This document shows, in pieces, positions 1-8,195 of a stretch of DNA of 64,000 bases; the stretch's first letter is position 1, and the number at the start of each line of letters is the position of its first letter. Made by a program: the position numbers and the translations under genes. The DNA comes from Bacteroidota bacterium. Its GTDB lineage: Bacteria; Bacteroidota; Bacteroidia; Bacteroidales; F082. The notes beneath the pieces were generated by a model. It saw only the letters and a list, made by a program, of their open reading frames with translations. It did no database searches and was not told where the DNA came from. The stretch spans positions 7,618-71,617 of the forward strand of contig JAEWWJ010000053.1 of the NCBI GenBank assembly GCA_023396415.1, written 5' to 3'.

Positions 1-2
1 GG

Positions 3-644
3 TTACTGAATCCGCTGATCTACGCAGGTGGAAATTATTATGAAACCGGACGTTTCATCGCTAAGGTGGGAGAGTCGCTGAATAAAATTGATGGTCAGCC
101 ATTTGTTCCAAATGATAATCAAAGGCATGAGAATGAAACATTGGAAGTGATCCATAACCGGAAAAGTGTACGTCATTTTACGGATCAGCCGGTTTCAAAA
201 GAGCAGGTAAATAAGTTGTTAGGTGCAGGTATGGCAGCTCCAACGGCAGTCAATAGACAACCTTGGGTTTTTTATGTGGTTACGCATCGCCAAACATTAG
301 ACACGCTCAGCCAACAACTGCCTTATGCTAAAATGTTGGCGCAGGCACAACTTGCTATTGTGGTATGCGGCGATATGGAAAAAGCTGGTAATCTGCAAGA
401 TAAAGGATATTGGGTTCAGGATTGTGCGGCAGCTACCGAAAACATCCTTCTTGCAGCAGAAAGCATGGGCTTGGGGGCGGTGTGGACGGCTTCGTACCCA
501 TACGACGACAGAACAAAAGTGGTCATTAAAGCACTCAACCTGCCAACACACCATGTGCCTTTGAATGTAATTCCTATTGGTTATCCTACCGGTGAAGATG
601 TGCCCAAAAACAAATGGAATCCCGAGAATATTATTTGGCAATAA
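3..644 (+). CDS. nitroreductase family protein, 5' end outside the window
   Basis: The C-terminal part is an FMN-dependent nitroreductase domain, expected to reduce nitro compounds, quinones or similar acceptors with NAD(P)H. Visible family features are the N-terminal RKSVRHFTDQPV segment, the AAPTAVNRQPW motif that packs on FMN, and the C-terminal GLGAVWTASYP and IPIGYPTGE stretches. A GTG at 66 could start a 192-residue protein, but the frame stays open to the window edge and the upstream codons read as ordinary protein (GGNYYETGRFIAKVGESLN), so I treat the gene as truncated at its 5' end. That upstream piece might be the end of a flavodoxin-like or other domain joined by a polar linker; this is a guess. 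A strong hairpin follows the stop. Confident for the nitroreductase domain, unsure of the full architecture. Confidence 0.8.
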   Translation, partial: LLNPLIYAGGNYYETGRFIAKVGESLNKIDGQPFVPNDNQRHENETLEVIHNRKSVRHFTDQPVSKEQVNKLLGAGMAAPTAVNRQPWVFYVVTHRQTLDTLSQQLPYAKMLAQAQLAIVVCGDMEKAGNLQDKGYWVQDCAAATENILLAAESMGLGAVWTASYPYDDRTKVVIKALNLPTHHVPLNVIPIGYPTGEDVPKNKWNPENIIWQ

Positions 645-692
645 GAAACCCATTGGTAGATTGGTTCTCGTAATTGTACACATTTTAAACTA

Positions 693-726
693 AAAAGCGA
701 TCAAAGGCCGGCCTTTGATCGCTTTT
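693..726. terminator. bidirectional intrinsic terminator
   Basis: A perfect inverted repeat with 17-base arms (centre between 709 and 710) has A-runs on its left and T-runs on its right, so it gives a GC-centred hairpin followed by U residues in both directions. It lies between the convergent nitroreductase and OsmC genes and can serve both. Confidence 0.85.
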
Positions 727-762
727 ATATTGGTTAAATTTTGTCAATTAAACCTGTGAAGC

Positions 763-1227
763 TTAGTTGTAGCTTGCTAATTTAACGTCATGTTTGGCTA
801 ATTTAACTTCAACATCAGTTGCGTTTTTTAAGTTGTCTCCAACCGGGCAACGATCCACAATTGCTTCTTTCCATTTTAACAAAGTTTCTGCATCTGCTTC
901 ACAGTCAGGGATCATTGTTACTATTATTTCTTTGTAACCTGCTCTTTCCTCAAAAGACTGTCCGAATAAACGGGCAGGATTTAAGGTTCCAACAAGATCA
1001 ATTTCAACACCTTTTAATTCAAATCCAAGTTCTTTGGCGCAAACATGGGCCATTACATTTAAGCAGCCTGCGTAAGCGGCAAGTACATATTCTACCGGAT
1101 TGGCGCCATGGTCTGTTCCGCCTAAACTTGCCGGTTCATCAACTACCAATTCAAAACCTCTGGCTTTAACAATAGTTTTGGTGGGGTTTTCGCTGTGCGC
1201 TTTTACTCTAAATTTTAAATCTGCCAT
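763..1227 (-). CDS. OsmC family peroxiredoxin-like protein
   Basis: OsmC/Ohr-fold proteins reduce organic hydroperoxides with a pair of cysteines in the cytoplasm. At 154 residues the length is typical. The two expected catalytic cysteines are visible: Cys55 in AYAGCLNVMA and Cys127 in VDRCPVGDNL. The GGTDHGANPVEYVLAAYAGC block is characteristic of the YhfA/OsmC subgroup rather than Ohr. The gene is divergent from the Crp/Fnr regulator gene, with a -7-like box 32 bases upstream of the start. Its position beside a redox-type regulator suggests, but does not prove, shared stress control. Confidence 0.88.
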   Translation of the reverse strand: MADLKFRVKAHSENPTKTIVKARGFELVVDEPASLGGTDHGANPVEYVLAAYAGCLNVMAHVCAKELGFELKGVEIDLVGTLNPARLFGQSFEERAGYKEIIVTMIPDCEADAETLLKWKEAIVDRCPVGDNLKNATDVEVKLAKHDVKLASYN

Positions 1228-1258
1228 CTCTTTTTATTTTAATGTGATTAATTCCCTA

Positions 1259-1266
1259 CAAAAGTA
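1259..1266 (-). promoter_or_regulatory. -7 box of the OsmC gene promoter
   Basis: Read on the minus strand this is TACTTTTG, an exact match to the Bacteroidota TAnnTTTG element. I see no good -33 TTTG at the usual distance. Confidence 0.35.
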
Positions 1267-1340
1267 CCTGCTTTTATTGAGATACCGCTGCTTTTGGGCT
1301 CACATGATTCCTTCGTTTAGCAATGAATAGTTCATGTTAA

Positions 1341-1360
1341 ATGATGTAATTTTGCATCAT
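1341..1360 (+). promoter_or_regulatory. inverted repeat around a -7-like box upstream of the Crp/Fnr gene
   Basis: ATGATG (1341-1346) and CATCAT (1355-1360) flank TAATTTTG (1347-1354), which itself matches TAnnTTTG. The start codon of the Crp/Fnr gene is 38 bases further on. A dimeric regulator binding the repeat would cover the -7 element, so autorepression or control by another dimeric factor is plausible. Confidence 0.4.
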
Positions 1361-1397
1361 CTTAAATGTAGTTTTAATCTTATTTAAAATTTGTGTT

Positions 1398-2096
1398 ATG
1401 GCAGTAGGGATTGAAAAGAACAGCAATGAAATGGAGCATGTTATTGTTACAGCTGATATGTGTTTTGCCGCGTTGACTGAGGCCGAGAGGCAGGAGTGGT
1501 CAAATGCTAAAACAGAGATTTATTTTGAAGCCGGGGAAACCATCATTAAACAAGGTTTTGTGGCAAGCAATATCATGCTTCTCGAAGAAGGATTGGCAAA
1601 ATTGGATATTGATATAGATGGAAAAGTAACCACAATCGGATTAATTACTCCAAATTCTTTTATTGGTATTGTTTGCACCTTCGCATGTCAAAGCACCAAC
1701 TTTTCATCTGTAGCCATCGAAAAAACAAAAATCAGCACCTTCGATATTCGCTTGTTTGAAAAACTTGTTAGACAAAATGGGGAGTTTGCTTATAGGATAG
1801 TTAAGCACATGTCGGTAGTTACCAATGGTTTAGTGCGAAATATTTCAAGGTTTTGGCATAAACAAATTGGTGGATCATTGTCAATTTTATTATTGGAATT
1901 TTCAGATATTTATAAGTCTGATTCCTTTGTCTTACCTGTAAACAGAGATGAAATGGCCAAGATGCTGGGCTACTCCAAAGAAAGCGTAATCAACACCTTA
2001 TCTCAATTTAACAAAGAAAAGATATTGTTGGTGCAAGACAAAAAAATAACCATTCTTGACAAAGATAAACTGAACAATATTGCGAGAAATGGTTAA
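1398..2096 (+). CDS. Crp/Fnr family transcriptional regulator
   Basis: A 232-residue protein with the Crp/Fnr layout: an N-terminal cyclic-nucleotide-binding-type beta barrel (about residues 35-125, with FEAGETIIKQGFVASNIMLLEEG), a long dimerisation helix around 130-155, and a C-terminal winged helix (about 181-215) whose recognition helix is in MAKMLGYSKESVINTLSQF. No N-terminal cysteine cluster of the Fnr type is present, so an oxygen-sensing Fe-S role is unlikely; the ligand is unknown. The first ATG at 1398 is used; a later ATG (residue 12) is possible. It is divergent from the OsmC gene and probably controls redox or stress genes, possibly including its neighbour. Confidence 0.85.
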   Translation: MAVGIEKNSNEMEHVIVTADMCFAALTEAERQEWSNAKTEIYFEAGETIIKQGFVASNIMLLEEGLAKLDIDIDGKVTTIGLITPNSFIGIVCTFACQSTNFSSVAIEKTKISTFDIRLFEKLVRQNGEFAYRIVKHMSVVTNGLVRNISRFWHKQIGGSLSILLLEFSDIYKSDSFVLPVNRDEMAKMLGYSKESVINTLSQFNKEKILLVQDKKITILDKDKLNNIARNG

Positions 2097-2452
2097 TTAT
2101 TAATGATAAATGAGATGAGAGAAAATATAGTTCCGAATAAAAGTTTTGCGTTTGTGGTGAGGGTTTTGGAGCTCTATCCATTTTTATGTGATCAGAAAAA
2201 ATAGTTTGTGCTTTCAAAACAATTATTGAGAAGCGTAACAAGTGTTGGAGCATTGGTAAGAAAGGCAGAACATGCCGAAACAAAAAACGACTGTAAAAAC
2301 AAAATGGGCATTGCGCAAAAAGAAATAAACGAGACCAATAACTCTAAATCCCTGACAAGGTTCCAACCCTGTTCGGGATACTTAATTATATCTTATTGAC
2401 CTAACGCCTGAATTGAATGTAAAGCAACAGGGCTAATGATTGCAAACAATAA
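2097..2452. other. gene-free stretch between regulator and DUF4914 gene
   Basis: About 350 bases with no convincing gene. A 63-codon frame on the plus strand from 2208 has a low-complexity, Lys/Asn-rich translation without a family pattern and no promoter-like box. Nothing else stands out except the terminator at its right end. Confidence 0.6.
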
Positions 2453-2482
2453 AAAAACTCCGACTGATCAGCCGGAGTTTTT
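2453..2482. terminator. intrinsic terminator
   Basis: Arms AAAAACTCCG and CGGAGTTTTT enclose a 10-base loop. The T-run on the minus strand terminates the DUF4914 gene that ends 11 bases away; the structure is symmetrical enough to act on the plus strand too. Confidence 0.8.
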
Positions 2483-2492
2483 CAAATGTTAT

Positions 2493-4376
2493 TTACTTTT
2501 TTGGAATCAATTTTTCATAATCTTCTACCGATCCGCCATTCAAACAAGTTTCGATGATTTGGTGTCCTAAAGGCAACAGTTCGGGGCTGCGGTATTGTTC
2601 CAATTCTTTTTTGAAAAATTCTAAAAGTATTGCCGCACCTTTATCGTAGCCTTCGATGCCCAACTCTGGTTGCTTGTATGTTTTTAGAAAACGTGAAGGA
2701 ATTTTGGAGCCCTCGATGGTAAGAAACTCAAGTTCATAACCTAACAAAGCACAGCGTGCCGCGGTAATTTGATCGGGTCTAAACTTTGAATTTCCCCTGC
2801 GGGTGAGGTATTCGCGCATCAGCAGCTGTGCCCTAAACCCAACTTTCCATGCACCTACATATTGGTTGGGGTTGAGCACATAATGGGTGTCGGTTTTTGA
2901 TGAAATTTGCTCGAGCAACAAGTTGGCATGTCGCACTTTTTTGCCCGTTGCAAAAGGCCAATACGAACCAACTCCTTCACTTTCCATGCCTTTTCCACTG
3001 CTGATGATGCTGGGGTTGGCATGTCCGCGGGGCGAAACGAGTCGCCACAGCCAAGCCAAAGCCGGGGGTAAAAAATGAAACAATCCCATCACGCCGTAGG
3101 TGGGGTTTTCGGCGGTGCTCATGGGCGTACGAACGCCAAAGCTCCGCACATCAATATGCACCGGGTAGTCAATCACCCCTTCAAACAATGTGCGTGGAAC
3201 CACCACACGTGGATTCGGACAGGGTTTTCCGGGAGCATCTTGGATGTGGTTCCATGGGAGGGCAGTCCCACCGGGGTGGGTTTCAATATTCAAAAACAGA
3301 AGCGGTTGCTGGGAATTGATGGTTATTTTTTCAAGCACCGGATCAATACCGTAGCCTGTAATATTGTCGGTGCGAATGAACCATGAGTTTTCGCCGTCTA
3401 ACAAACGCAACCGTTTGCTTTCTGTTTGCAACGAAGGATGAATGGTGGCCATATCATCGCAAATGGGTCGGATGTCGCAAAAACGTGGAATTTGAATGGT
3501 TCTTTTTTCTCCGGTTACGCCGTTGGTTCCAATCAACACCTCGCCGCTTGCTTCTTTTACAATGTGTTGAAGCATTTCGCTTTTGCCACCGCCGCTTGCA
3601 CCTTCGTGCATAAATCGTGTGATATTGTCGTAAGGACTTACCGATTCAACTGCTGAACAATGGGTGGTGGTCCAACCTTCTTCTTCGCCAATGGTTAAGA
3701 GGATGCCGTAAATCCCCTTTTTGGCGCTAGGACCTGGATATAGATTATAGGCAAAAATTTCGTATTGATGGTCTAACCTGTTGTGTACCACAACCTGCTT
3801 GCCCGAAAAATGGGTGTGTCTGAAAGGTGGCGCAACAAACAAGGTGGCGTAAATGTCAGTTCCGGCCGGAATCTCATCCAACCGAACAATTTTTTGAAGC
3901 ATAGCGAGACCCATAGCAAAAAAGCCGGCATTGGCAGGAGCAATGGCCATTCCAATCGGGCCGTCTTCCAACAAACCGATTTTAAAGAAAAAAATCACTA
4001 AATCCTGCGAGGCAAGCCAATCTAAGGTTTCCTGCCGAAGTCCATCAAATGATACGCCCATTCGGTCAACAAAAAGCTCCTTATCAGTGGGTTTATCATC
4101 GGCAATGAGCATGGTGTCGGGATCGCGGCGGCGCATATAGGGCTCAGGATAATTGGCTGATATTCCATTGGTTACCTTATGAATTATGGCTTCGGTAACC
4201 ATTCCCTTTCCGGGAACTTCATACTGCACTTCGTAGCTCAAGCTCCCTTCGCTGCCCAAACTGTCGGTTGCCAGATCGGTGTAGTTTTCGTAGAGCTTGA
4301 TAGATTTGCTGGTTTTTTCAAACAAAGTTTGCGCTTCAGCAGGAATATTAAAATGAAAAGAGGGATCAAATTTCAT
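2493..4376 (-). CDS. DUF4914 family protein with PEP-carboxykinase-like P-loop
   Basis: At 627 residues this matches the size and general sequence of the DUF4914 family, large cytoplasmic proteins found mainly in Bacteroidota and of unknown function. There is no signal peptide. A glycine-rich loop GASGGGKSEM (residues 259-268) looks like the kinase-1 loop of PEP carboxykinase/HPr-kinase-like ATPases. Further conserved-looking blocks are LFLNIETHPGGTALPWN and SSGKGMESEGVGSYWPFATG. Nucleotide binding is therefore likely; a carboxykinase reaction is not established. The gene is monocistronic, flanked by terminators on both sides. Family assignment is from memory of the pattern, so moderate confidence. 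Confidence 0.65.
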   Translation of the reverse strand: MKFDPSFHFNIPAEAQTLFEKTSKSIKLYENYTDLATDSLGSEGSLSYEVQYEVPGKGMVTEAIIHKVTNGISANYPEPYMRRRDPDTMLIADDKPTDKELFVDRMGVSFDGLRQETLDWLASQDLVIFFFKIGLLEDGPIGMAIAPANAGFFAMGLAMLQKIVRLDEIPAGTDIYATLFVAPPFRHTHFSGKQVVVHNRLDHQYEIFAYNLYPGPSAKKGIYGILLTIGEEEGWTTTHCSAVESVSPYDNITRFMHEGASGGGKSEMLQHIVKEASGEVLIGTNGVTGEKRTIQIPRFCDIRPICDDMATIHPSLQTESKRLRLLDGENSWFIRTDNITGYGIDPVLEKITINSQQPLLFLNIETHPGGTALPWNHIQDAPGKPCPNPRVVVPRTLFEGVIDYPVHIDVRSFGVRTPMSTAENPTYGVMGLFHFLPPALAWLWRLVSPRGHANPSIISSGKGMESEGVGSYWPFATGKKVRHANLLLEQISSKTDTHYVLNPNQYVGAWKVGFRAQLLMREYLTRRGNSKFRPDQITAARCALLGYELEFLTIEGSKIPSRFLKTYKQPELGIEGYDKGAAILLEFFKKELEQYRSPELLPLGHQIIETCLNGGSVEDYEKLIPKK

Positions 4377-4486
4377 AGCTTGTATTGTTAATTCGTTAAC
4401 AAAGAAACAATGAAAAGCCCATTATGTTGAATATTTAAGCATTTTTGGGTCGAAATTCCGTTTACAACGGTTGCGAATAAACCGTC

Positions 4487-4524
4487 AAAAAAAGTTCTTC
4501 AACCCTAAGGGATAGAGATTGAAG
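4487..4524 (-). terminator. intrinsic terminator of the butyrate kinase operon
   Basis: On the minus strand CTTCAA and TTGAAG form a stem with an inner CCCT/AGGG pairing, followed two bases later by seven T. It sits about 100 bases past the stop of the NodB-like gene. Confidence 0.65.
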
Positions 4525-4628
4525 GCTTTATGAAAAGGGAGCATCTACATTCATTTTTGAGCAGTACCCACAATCATTATTTATGTGATTTTACTGAAGT
4601 AAAACACTAAAAATAAACAAGATATATC

Positions 4629-7049
4629 TTATTTTTCGGTATCAAAAGTAAGGGTAACAGATTCTTGTCCTTCGAGGTTGAACCAAACCACCAACTCACC
4701 ATGACTGGTTTTCTGCGAAACTTCCTTGCTCTGAAAACTGACTTTTTTGGCTTTTACAACACAACTTACACCTTGAATTGGTCGGCTTGAAAGATTGGTA
4801 ATTTTCACGGTGTTTGTTCCAACGAATTGAATATCCAATTGTTTTAAACCTTCTTGGTAGGTCAACAACTCATTGATGGTGGTTGAAAAGAGGCTTCCAT
4901 TTTCACCCATTTGCTTCAGTTTGGCCAAAGCTCGATTGAAACCATCCATGGCGCGAATTTGTCCGTCGGCATCAAAAAACCAATAGCCTTTGCCCTCTTT
5001 CACCCAGGCGGGATAAACATGTGTGATGAAAACCGATCTGTTTTCGACCAATGACTGCAAGCGCTGTGGATGAAAATAATAGTCCCAAAGGGGATCGTTG
5101 GGCACTTCGAGTGTTCCGGTGGTGGTCCAGAGTACAGCTTCGGGAAAGTTAGGATGTATGCCCGTTTCAGCAGATGGAAATGCATCGCCGAAGCCCGGAA
5201 ATGGCATCAAAAAATGACCGTTAAACCCATAACCGGCAAAGGGATTGTGCTCCTCAACGGAGGCATTCCAAAAATACCGGACACCGTTTTGCAGCCAAAC
5301 GGTTTTGGAAAAGTGTTCGCTTTTGGGGTTCAGACCATCGCAAACCAGGTTTTCGCGGTTGTTCTGGCTTTTGTTGTTGTAGCCATGATCAATCCAAGTA
5401 GGCGAACCAAACAATCGTTGCATTTCGCTGAGCGCCAATTGCATATTCGCTGCTGTGCTGGTGAATTGCTCTGGGGTATGCAAGCAAATTTCGTGGCCTT
5501 GTTGATGCAGGCTTTCAAGAAATTCGGGAAAGTCAGGATCAGTGGCAAAGGTGGAATGTAATTCCTGAAAAAGCCCTTGGCTGATGTCGGTATTGGTAAT
5601 CGTGTCGGGGTTGTTGTAAAAGATACTTTTGGTAACGGGGATGCCGTAGCCGACAAATCCACCGATGGCATTTTCTGCTTTGGTGATGCTTTCAAGGCCA
5701 AAATTTACCGCCCTCTGGGTTCTGATGTTCGTCCAGTCGGCATGTTCTGTCCAAACCATAGCAGCATCAAACCCATAAGGTATCTTCAGCAACCTTGGCA
5801 CTTGGGTGGTTTTGGTGCCGATAAACAAGCGAAACTCACCTTGTAAAGTGCTTTTGCGATCCAGATTCGCCATGGAGCGATCATGAAAAACATTTTCGGC
5901 ATCTTTCAACAGTGGAAAGTTCACCAACGGATGATCGGCGGCATAATCGAGGTTTAAAAAAAGAATTTTATTAGTTGTATTGAGCTGAGCAGAAGAGAGA
6001 TGCAGCGCGTTTTGGAGGATAATACCGCGATTTTCTTCCCCAATCATCGCGCCGCCATGTTGGAGGTAATAGGCTTCCTGAAAAGCAGTACTGTCCATCA
6101 GCCCTGTCTTTCTGAAAACCTGTGTTGTTTCATCGAGATAAGGAATGACTAAGCTGTTTTGTGCAACTGTTGTGGATCGTCTAAAAAGAGTAATAACTTT
6201 GAAATCAACTTGTTCTGAATTTAGGCCGCAAGTGATCTCCAGCATCATTTTCATTTTTTTGGCTGAAGCTTCCAGTCTTATGATGGATTGTGAATCGCTT
6301 TTTTGAATCGTTTTCAATTTCCATTTCTCAACAAAAAAGCTGTCAATTTTTTGTCGCTTTTTCACAGTGCAAAAAAACAGAAAGGGTTTCGTTAACGGCG
6401 TTGCCGCGCTGTCAGTCAAAAACAAAGTGCGAGCCTTTGTACTGTACATCAATTTATAAAAAGGATTGGCAAAAAGAACTTTTGCATTTTCATCGTTTTC
6501 GATCATAGGAACGACCGGCATAAAAGAGGGGAAAGTAGCTTTTTCTACTTTTATTTCAATGGCATCTATCTGAAATTCAGCCCCTGATTTGTTCCACAAA
6601 TAGGCTTTAAGGGTTAACGAGTCACTGTGGCTGGCGGGCAGCAAAAAGGAGGTTTTGATGAGGTTCCACTGTCCGGTTTCGCTGATAAAGTCATCCAATT
6701 TCACTCCGTGATAGTACACCAAGGTATCAGCTCTGATAAAGCTCATCACGAAAATGGCGTTTGTGGTTGGGGTTAAAGGCCGCACGGCAGCATTAAACTG
6801 CCACAATTGACTGACGCCTCCAATGCTTTTGGGTAAGATTTCAAGGGTGTTGCAGCTGTAAAGGTTGCGGGGTTCCACCACACCATAAGTTTTTCCTTGA
6901 AAGGCGGTAGAATCTGTTAGCGTAGGAATATCAAAAGGCTGATATTTAACTGCTTCTTGTTCAAAATCAAGAATATACTGCTGTGCTATGGAGCTGTTTA
7001 CAAGCACAAAAAGCACTGCTGTCAGTCCATATTTCAGCCACTTAAACAT
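4629..7049 (-). CDS. secreted protein with polysaccharide-deacetylase (NodB)-like domain
   Basis: An 806-residue exported protein. Residues 1-23 form a Sec signal peptide ending SSIAQQ. The N-terminal half is rich in beta strands with no recognised catalytic motif. From about residue 425 a NodB-like (glycoside hydrolase/deacetylase) barrel is suggested by WTEHADWTN (His436-Asp438) and, about 90 residues later, QGHEICLHTPEQ, echoing the Asp/His metal motifs of carbohydrate esterase family 4. These residues are not in classical order, so deacetylase activity is inferred weakly. A beta-sandwich-like tail ends the protein. The start overlaps the end of the butyrate kinase gene by 8 bases, indicating one transcript. 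Envelope polysaccharide modification is the most likely role. Confidence 0.6.
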   Translation of the reverse strand: MFKWLKYGLTAVLFVLVNSSIAQQYILDFEQEAVKYQPFDIPTLTDSTAFQGKTYGVVEPRNLYSCNTLEILPKSIGGVSQLWQFNAAVRPLTPTTNAIFVMSFIRADTLVYYHGVKLDDFISETGQWNLIKTSFLLPASHSDSLTLKAYLWNKSGAEFQIDAIEIKVEKATFPSFMPVVPMIENDENAKVLFANPFYKLMYSTKARTLFLTDSAATPLTKPFLFFCTVKKRQKIDSFFVEKWKLKTIQKSDSQSIIRLEASAKKMKMMLEITCGLNSEQVDFKVITLFRRSTTVAQNSLVIPYLDETTQVFRKTGLMDSTAFQEAYYLQHGGAMIGEENRGIILQNALHLSSAQLNTTNKILFLNLDYAADHPLVNFPLLKDAENVFHDRSMANLDRKSTLQGEFRLFIGTKTTQVPRLLKIPYGFDAAMVWTEHADWTNIRTQRAVNFGLESITKAENAIGGFVGYGIPVTKSIFYNNPDTITNTDISQGLFQELHSTFATDPDFPEFLESLHQQGHEICLHTPEQFTSTAANMQLALSEMQRLFGSPTWIDHGYNNKSQNNRENLVCDGLNPKSEHFSKTVWLQNGVRYFWNASVEEHNPFAGYGFNGHFLMPFPGFGDAFPSAETGIHPNFPEAVLWTTTGTLEVPNDPLWDYYFHPQRLQSLVENRSVFITHVYPAWVKEGKGYWFFDADGQIRAMDGFNRALAKLKQMGENGSLFSTTINELLTYQEGLKQLDIQFVGTNTVKITNLSSRPIQGVSCVVKAKKVSFQSKEVSQKTSHGELVVWFNLEGQESVTLTFDTEK

Positions 7050-8118
7050 ATTCCAATACTTCCACTTCTCCTTTCAAAACCTGCAATCCATTCATAGCAT
7101 GGGCTTCAAGGTCGTTGATGGAAGGGTAGAGGGCCATAGGAGCAAGCTTGCCAACGCGCTTTTTCACGTTATCGAGGAACAATTCGCTGTTGAAAATTTG
7201 GCCGGTGAGGATAATGGCATCCAAATCACCTTCGAGGGTGGCATAGTAGCTGGCAATTTCTTTGCTTACCTGATAGGCACAAGCTTCGGAGATAAGCAGT
7301 GCTTGTGGGTCTTTGTTTTCAATTAAGTGATTGATCTGCTGTATACTGTCGGTACCAAGATGGGCTGCATAACCGCCCTTACTGTTAACCATTTCGCGAA
7401 TTTCGTCTTCGGTGTATTTTCCGCTGAAGCACAGGCTGATCAGTTGTCCAACGGGTAAGGTGCCTGTTCGGTTGATGGAAAAAGGTCCACCGCCATCGAA
7501 GGCTTGGTTCACATCCACGACTTGTCCTTTTTGGTGTGCCCCGATGGAAATGCCACCTAAACCCACATGACAAAGAATGAGGTTGAGTTCTTCATAGGTT
7601 TTGTTGATGCTTTTGGCATATTTGCGTGCAAAATATTTGTGGCTCAAAGCATGAAAAATTGATTTGCGTACGAAAAGTGGGTGCCCTGTAATGCGCGCTA
7701 AATCAGACAGTTCGTCTACAACCACGGGGTCGGCCATATAAGCTCCGATGCCCACCATGGCGGCCAAATCAAAAGCAATTAATCCTCCAAGGTTGGTTTC
7801 GTGAACGCCCATGATGCCCACTTTTAAATCTTGAATCATCCGGGTATTAATTTTATAAACACCTGATTTAAGAGGTTTTACGAGACCACTTCTCGCCATC
7901 ACAATTTCTACTTTTTGAATGTCAAAATCGTTGCGTTTGAGTTCGGTGAGGATGGCATCGCGTCTGTAAGCTGTTTGGTCGGGAATAGAAGTAAAACGTG
8001 CCAGCTCCTCATCGGGATGTTTGATGGATTTGAGGAACATGGGCTCGGTATTACGATAAATAGCAATCCGTGTAGATCGTTTTTCGGGGTATATGACAAG
8101 GATTTTTTTCTGAAGCAT
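7042..8118 (-). CDS. buk: butyrate kinase
   Basis: Butyrate kinase interconverts butyryl phosphate + ADP and butyrate + ATP, the last step of one butyrate or branched-acid fermentation route. The 358-residue length and ASKHA-fold motifs fit: the N-terminal phosphate loop ILVIYPEKRSTRIAIYR, LILCHVGLGGISIGAH, the FDGGGPFSINRTGTLPVGQL block and DAIILTGQIFNS near the C terminus. Acetate kinase is less likely given these Buk-type blocks. Phosphotransbutyrylase (ptb), the usual partner, is not in the window; the downstream partner is instead a secreted NodB-like protein whose gene overlaps this one. A good promoter lies just upstream. Confidence 0.9.
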   Translation of the reverse strand: MLQKKILVIYPEKRSTRIAIYRNTEPMFLKSIKHPDEELARFTSIPDQTAYRRDAILTELKRNDFDIQKVEIVMARSGLVKPLKSGVYKINTRMIQDLKVGIMGVHETNLGGLIAFDLAAMVGIGAYMADPVVVDELSDLARITGHPLFVRKSIFHALSHKYFARKYAKSINKTYEELNLILCHVGLGGISIGAHQKGQVVDVNQAFDGGGPFSINRTGTLPVGQLISLCFSGKYTEDEIREMVNSKGGYAAHLGTDSIQQINHLIENKDPQALLISEACAYQVSKEIASYYATLEGDLDAIILTGQIFNSELFLDNVKKRVGKLAPMALYPSINDLEAHAMNGLQVLKGEVEVLEYV

Positions 8119-8164
8119 GGGGTTTAAATTTAATTTTTCAACACTTTATTTTGGAACAAACGGT

Positions 8165-8195
8165 CAAAGTTAAATGTATTTATCGCCTTTTTCAA
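8165..8195 (-). promoter_or_regulatory. promoter of the butyrate kinase gene
   Basis: On the minus strand: TTG at 8195-8193, 20 bases, then TAACTTTG at 8172-8165, 46 bases before the buk start. Both elements fit the Bacteroidota consensus and spacing. The -7 box covers the stop codon of the preceding gene. Confidence 0.55.

Noticed and set aside
2208..2399. 63-codon frame between the Crp/Fnr and DUF4914 genes
   Set aside because: No homology pattern, low-complexity, no promoter or coupling to a neighbour.
5070..5561. 163-codon plus-strand frame inside the NodB-like gene
   Set aside because: Shadow of the minus-strand gene; no motif and odd amino-acid use.
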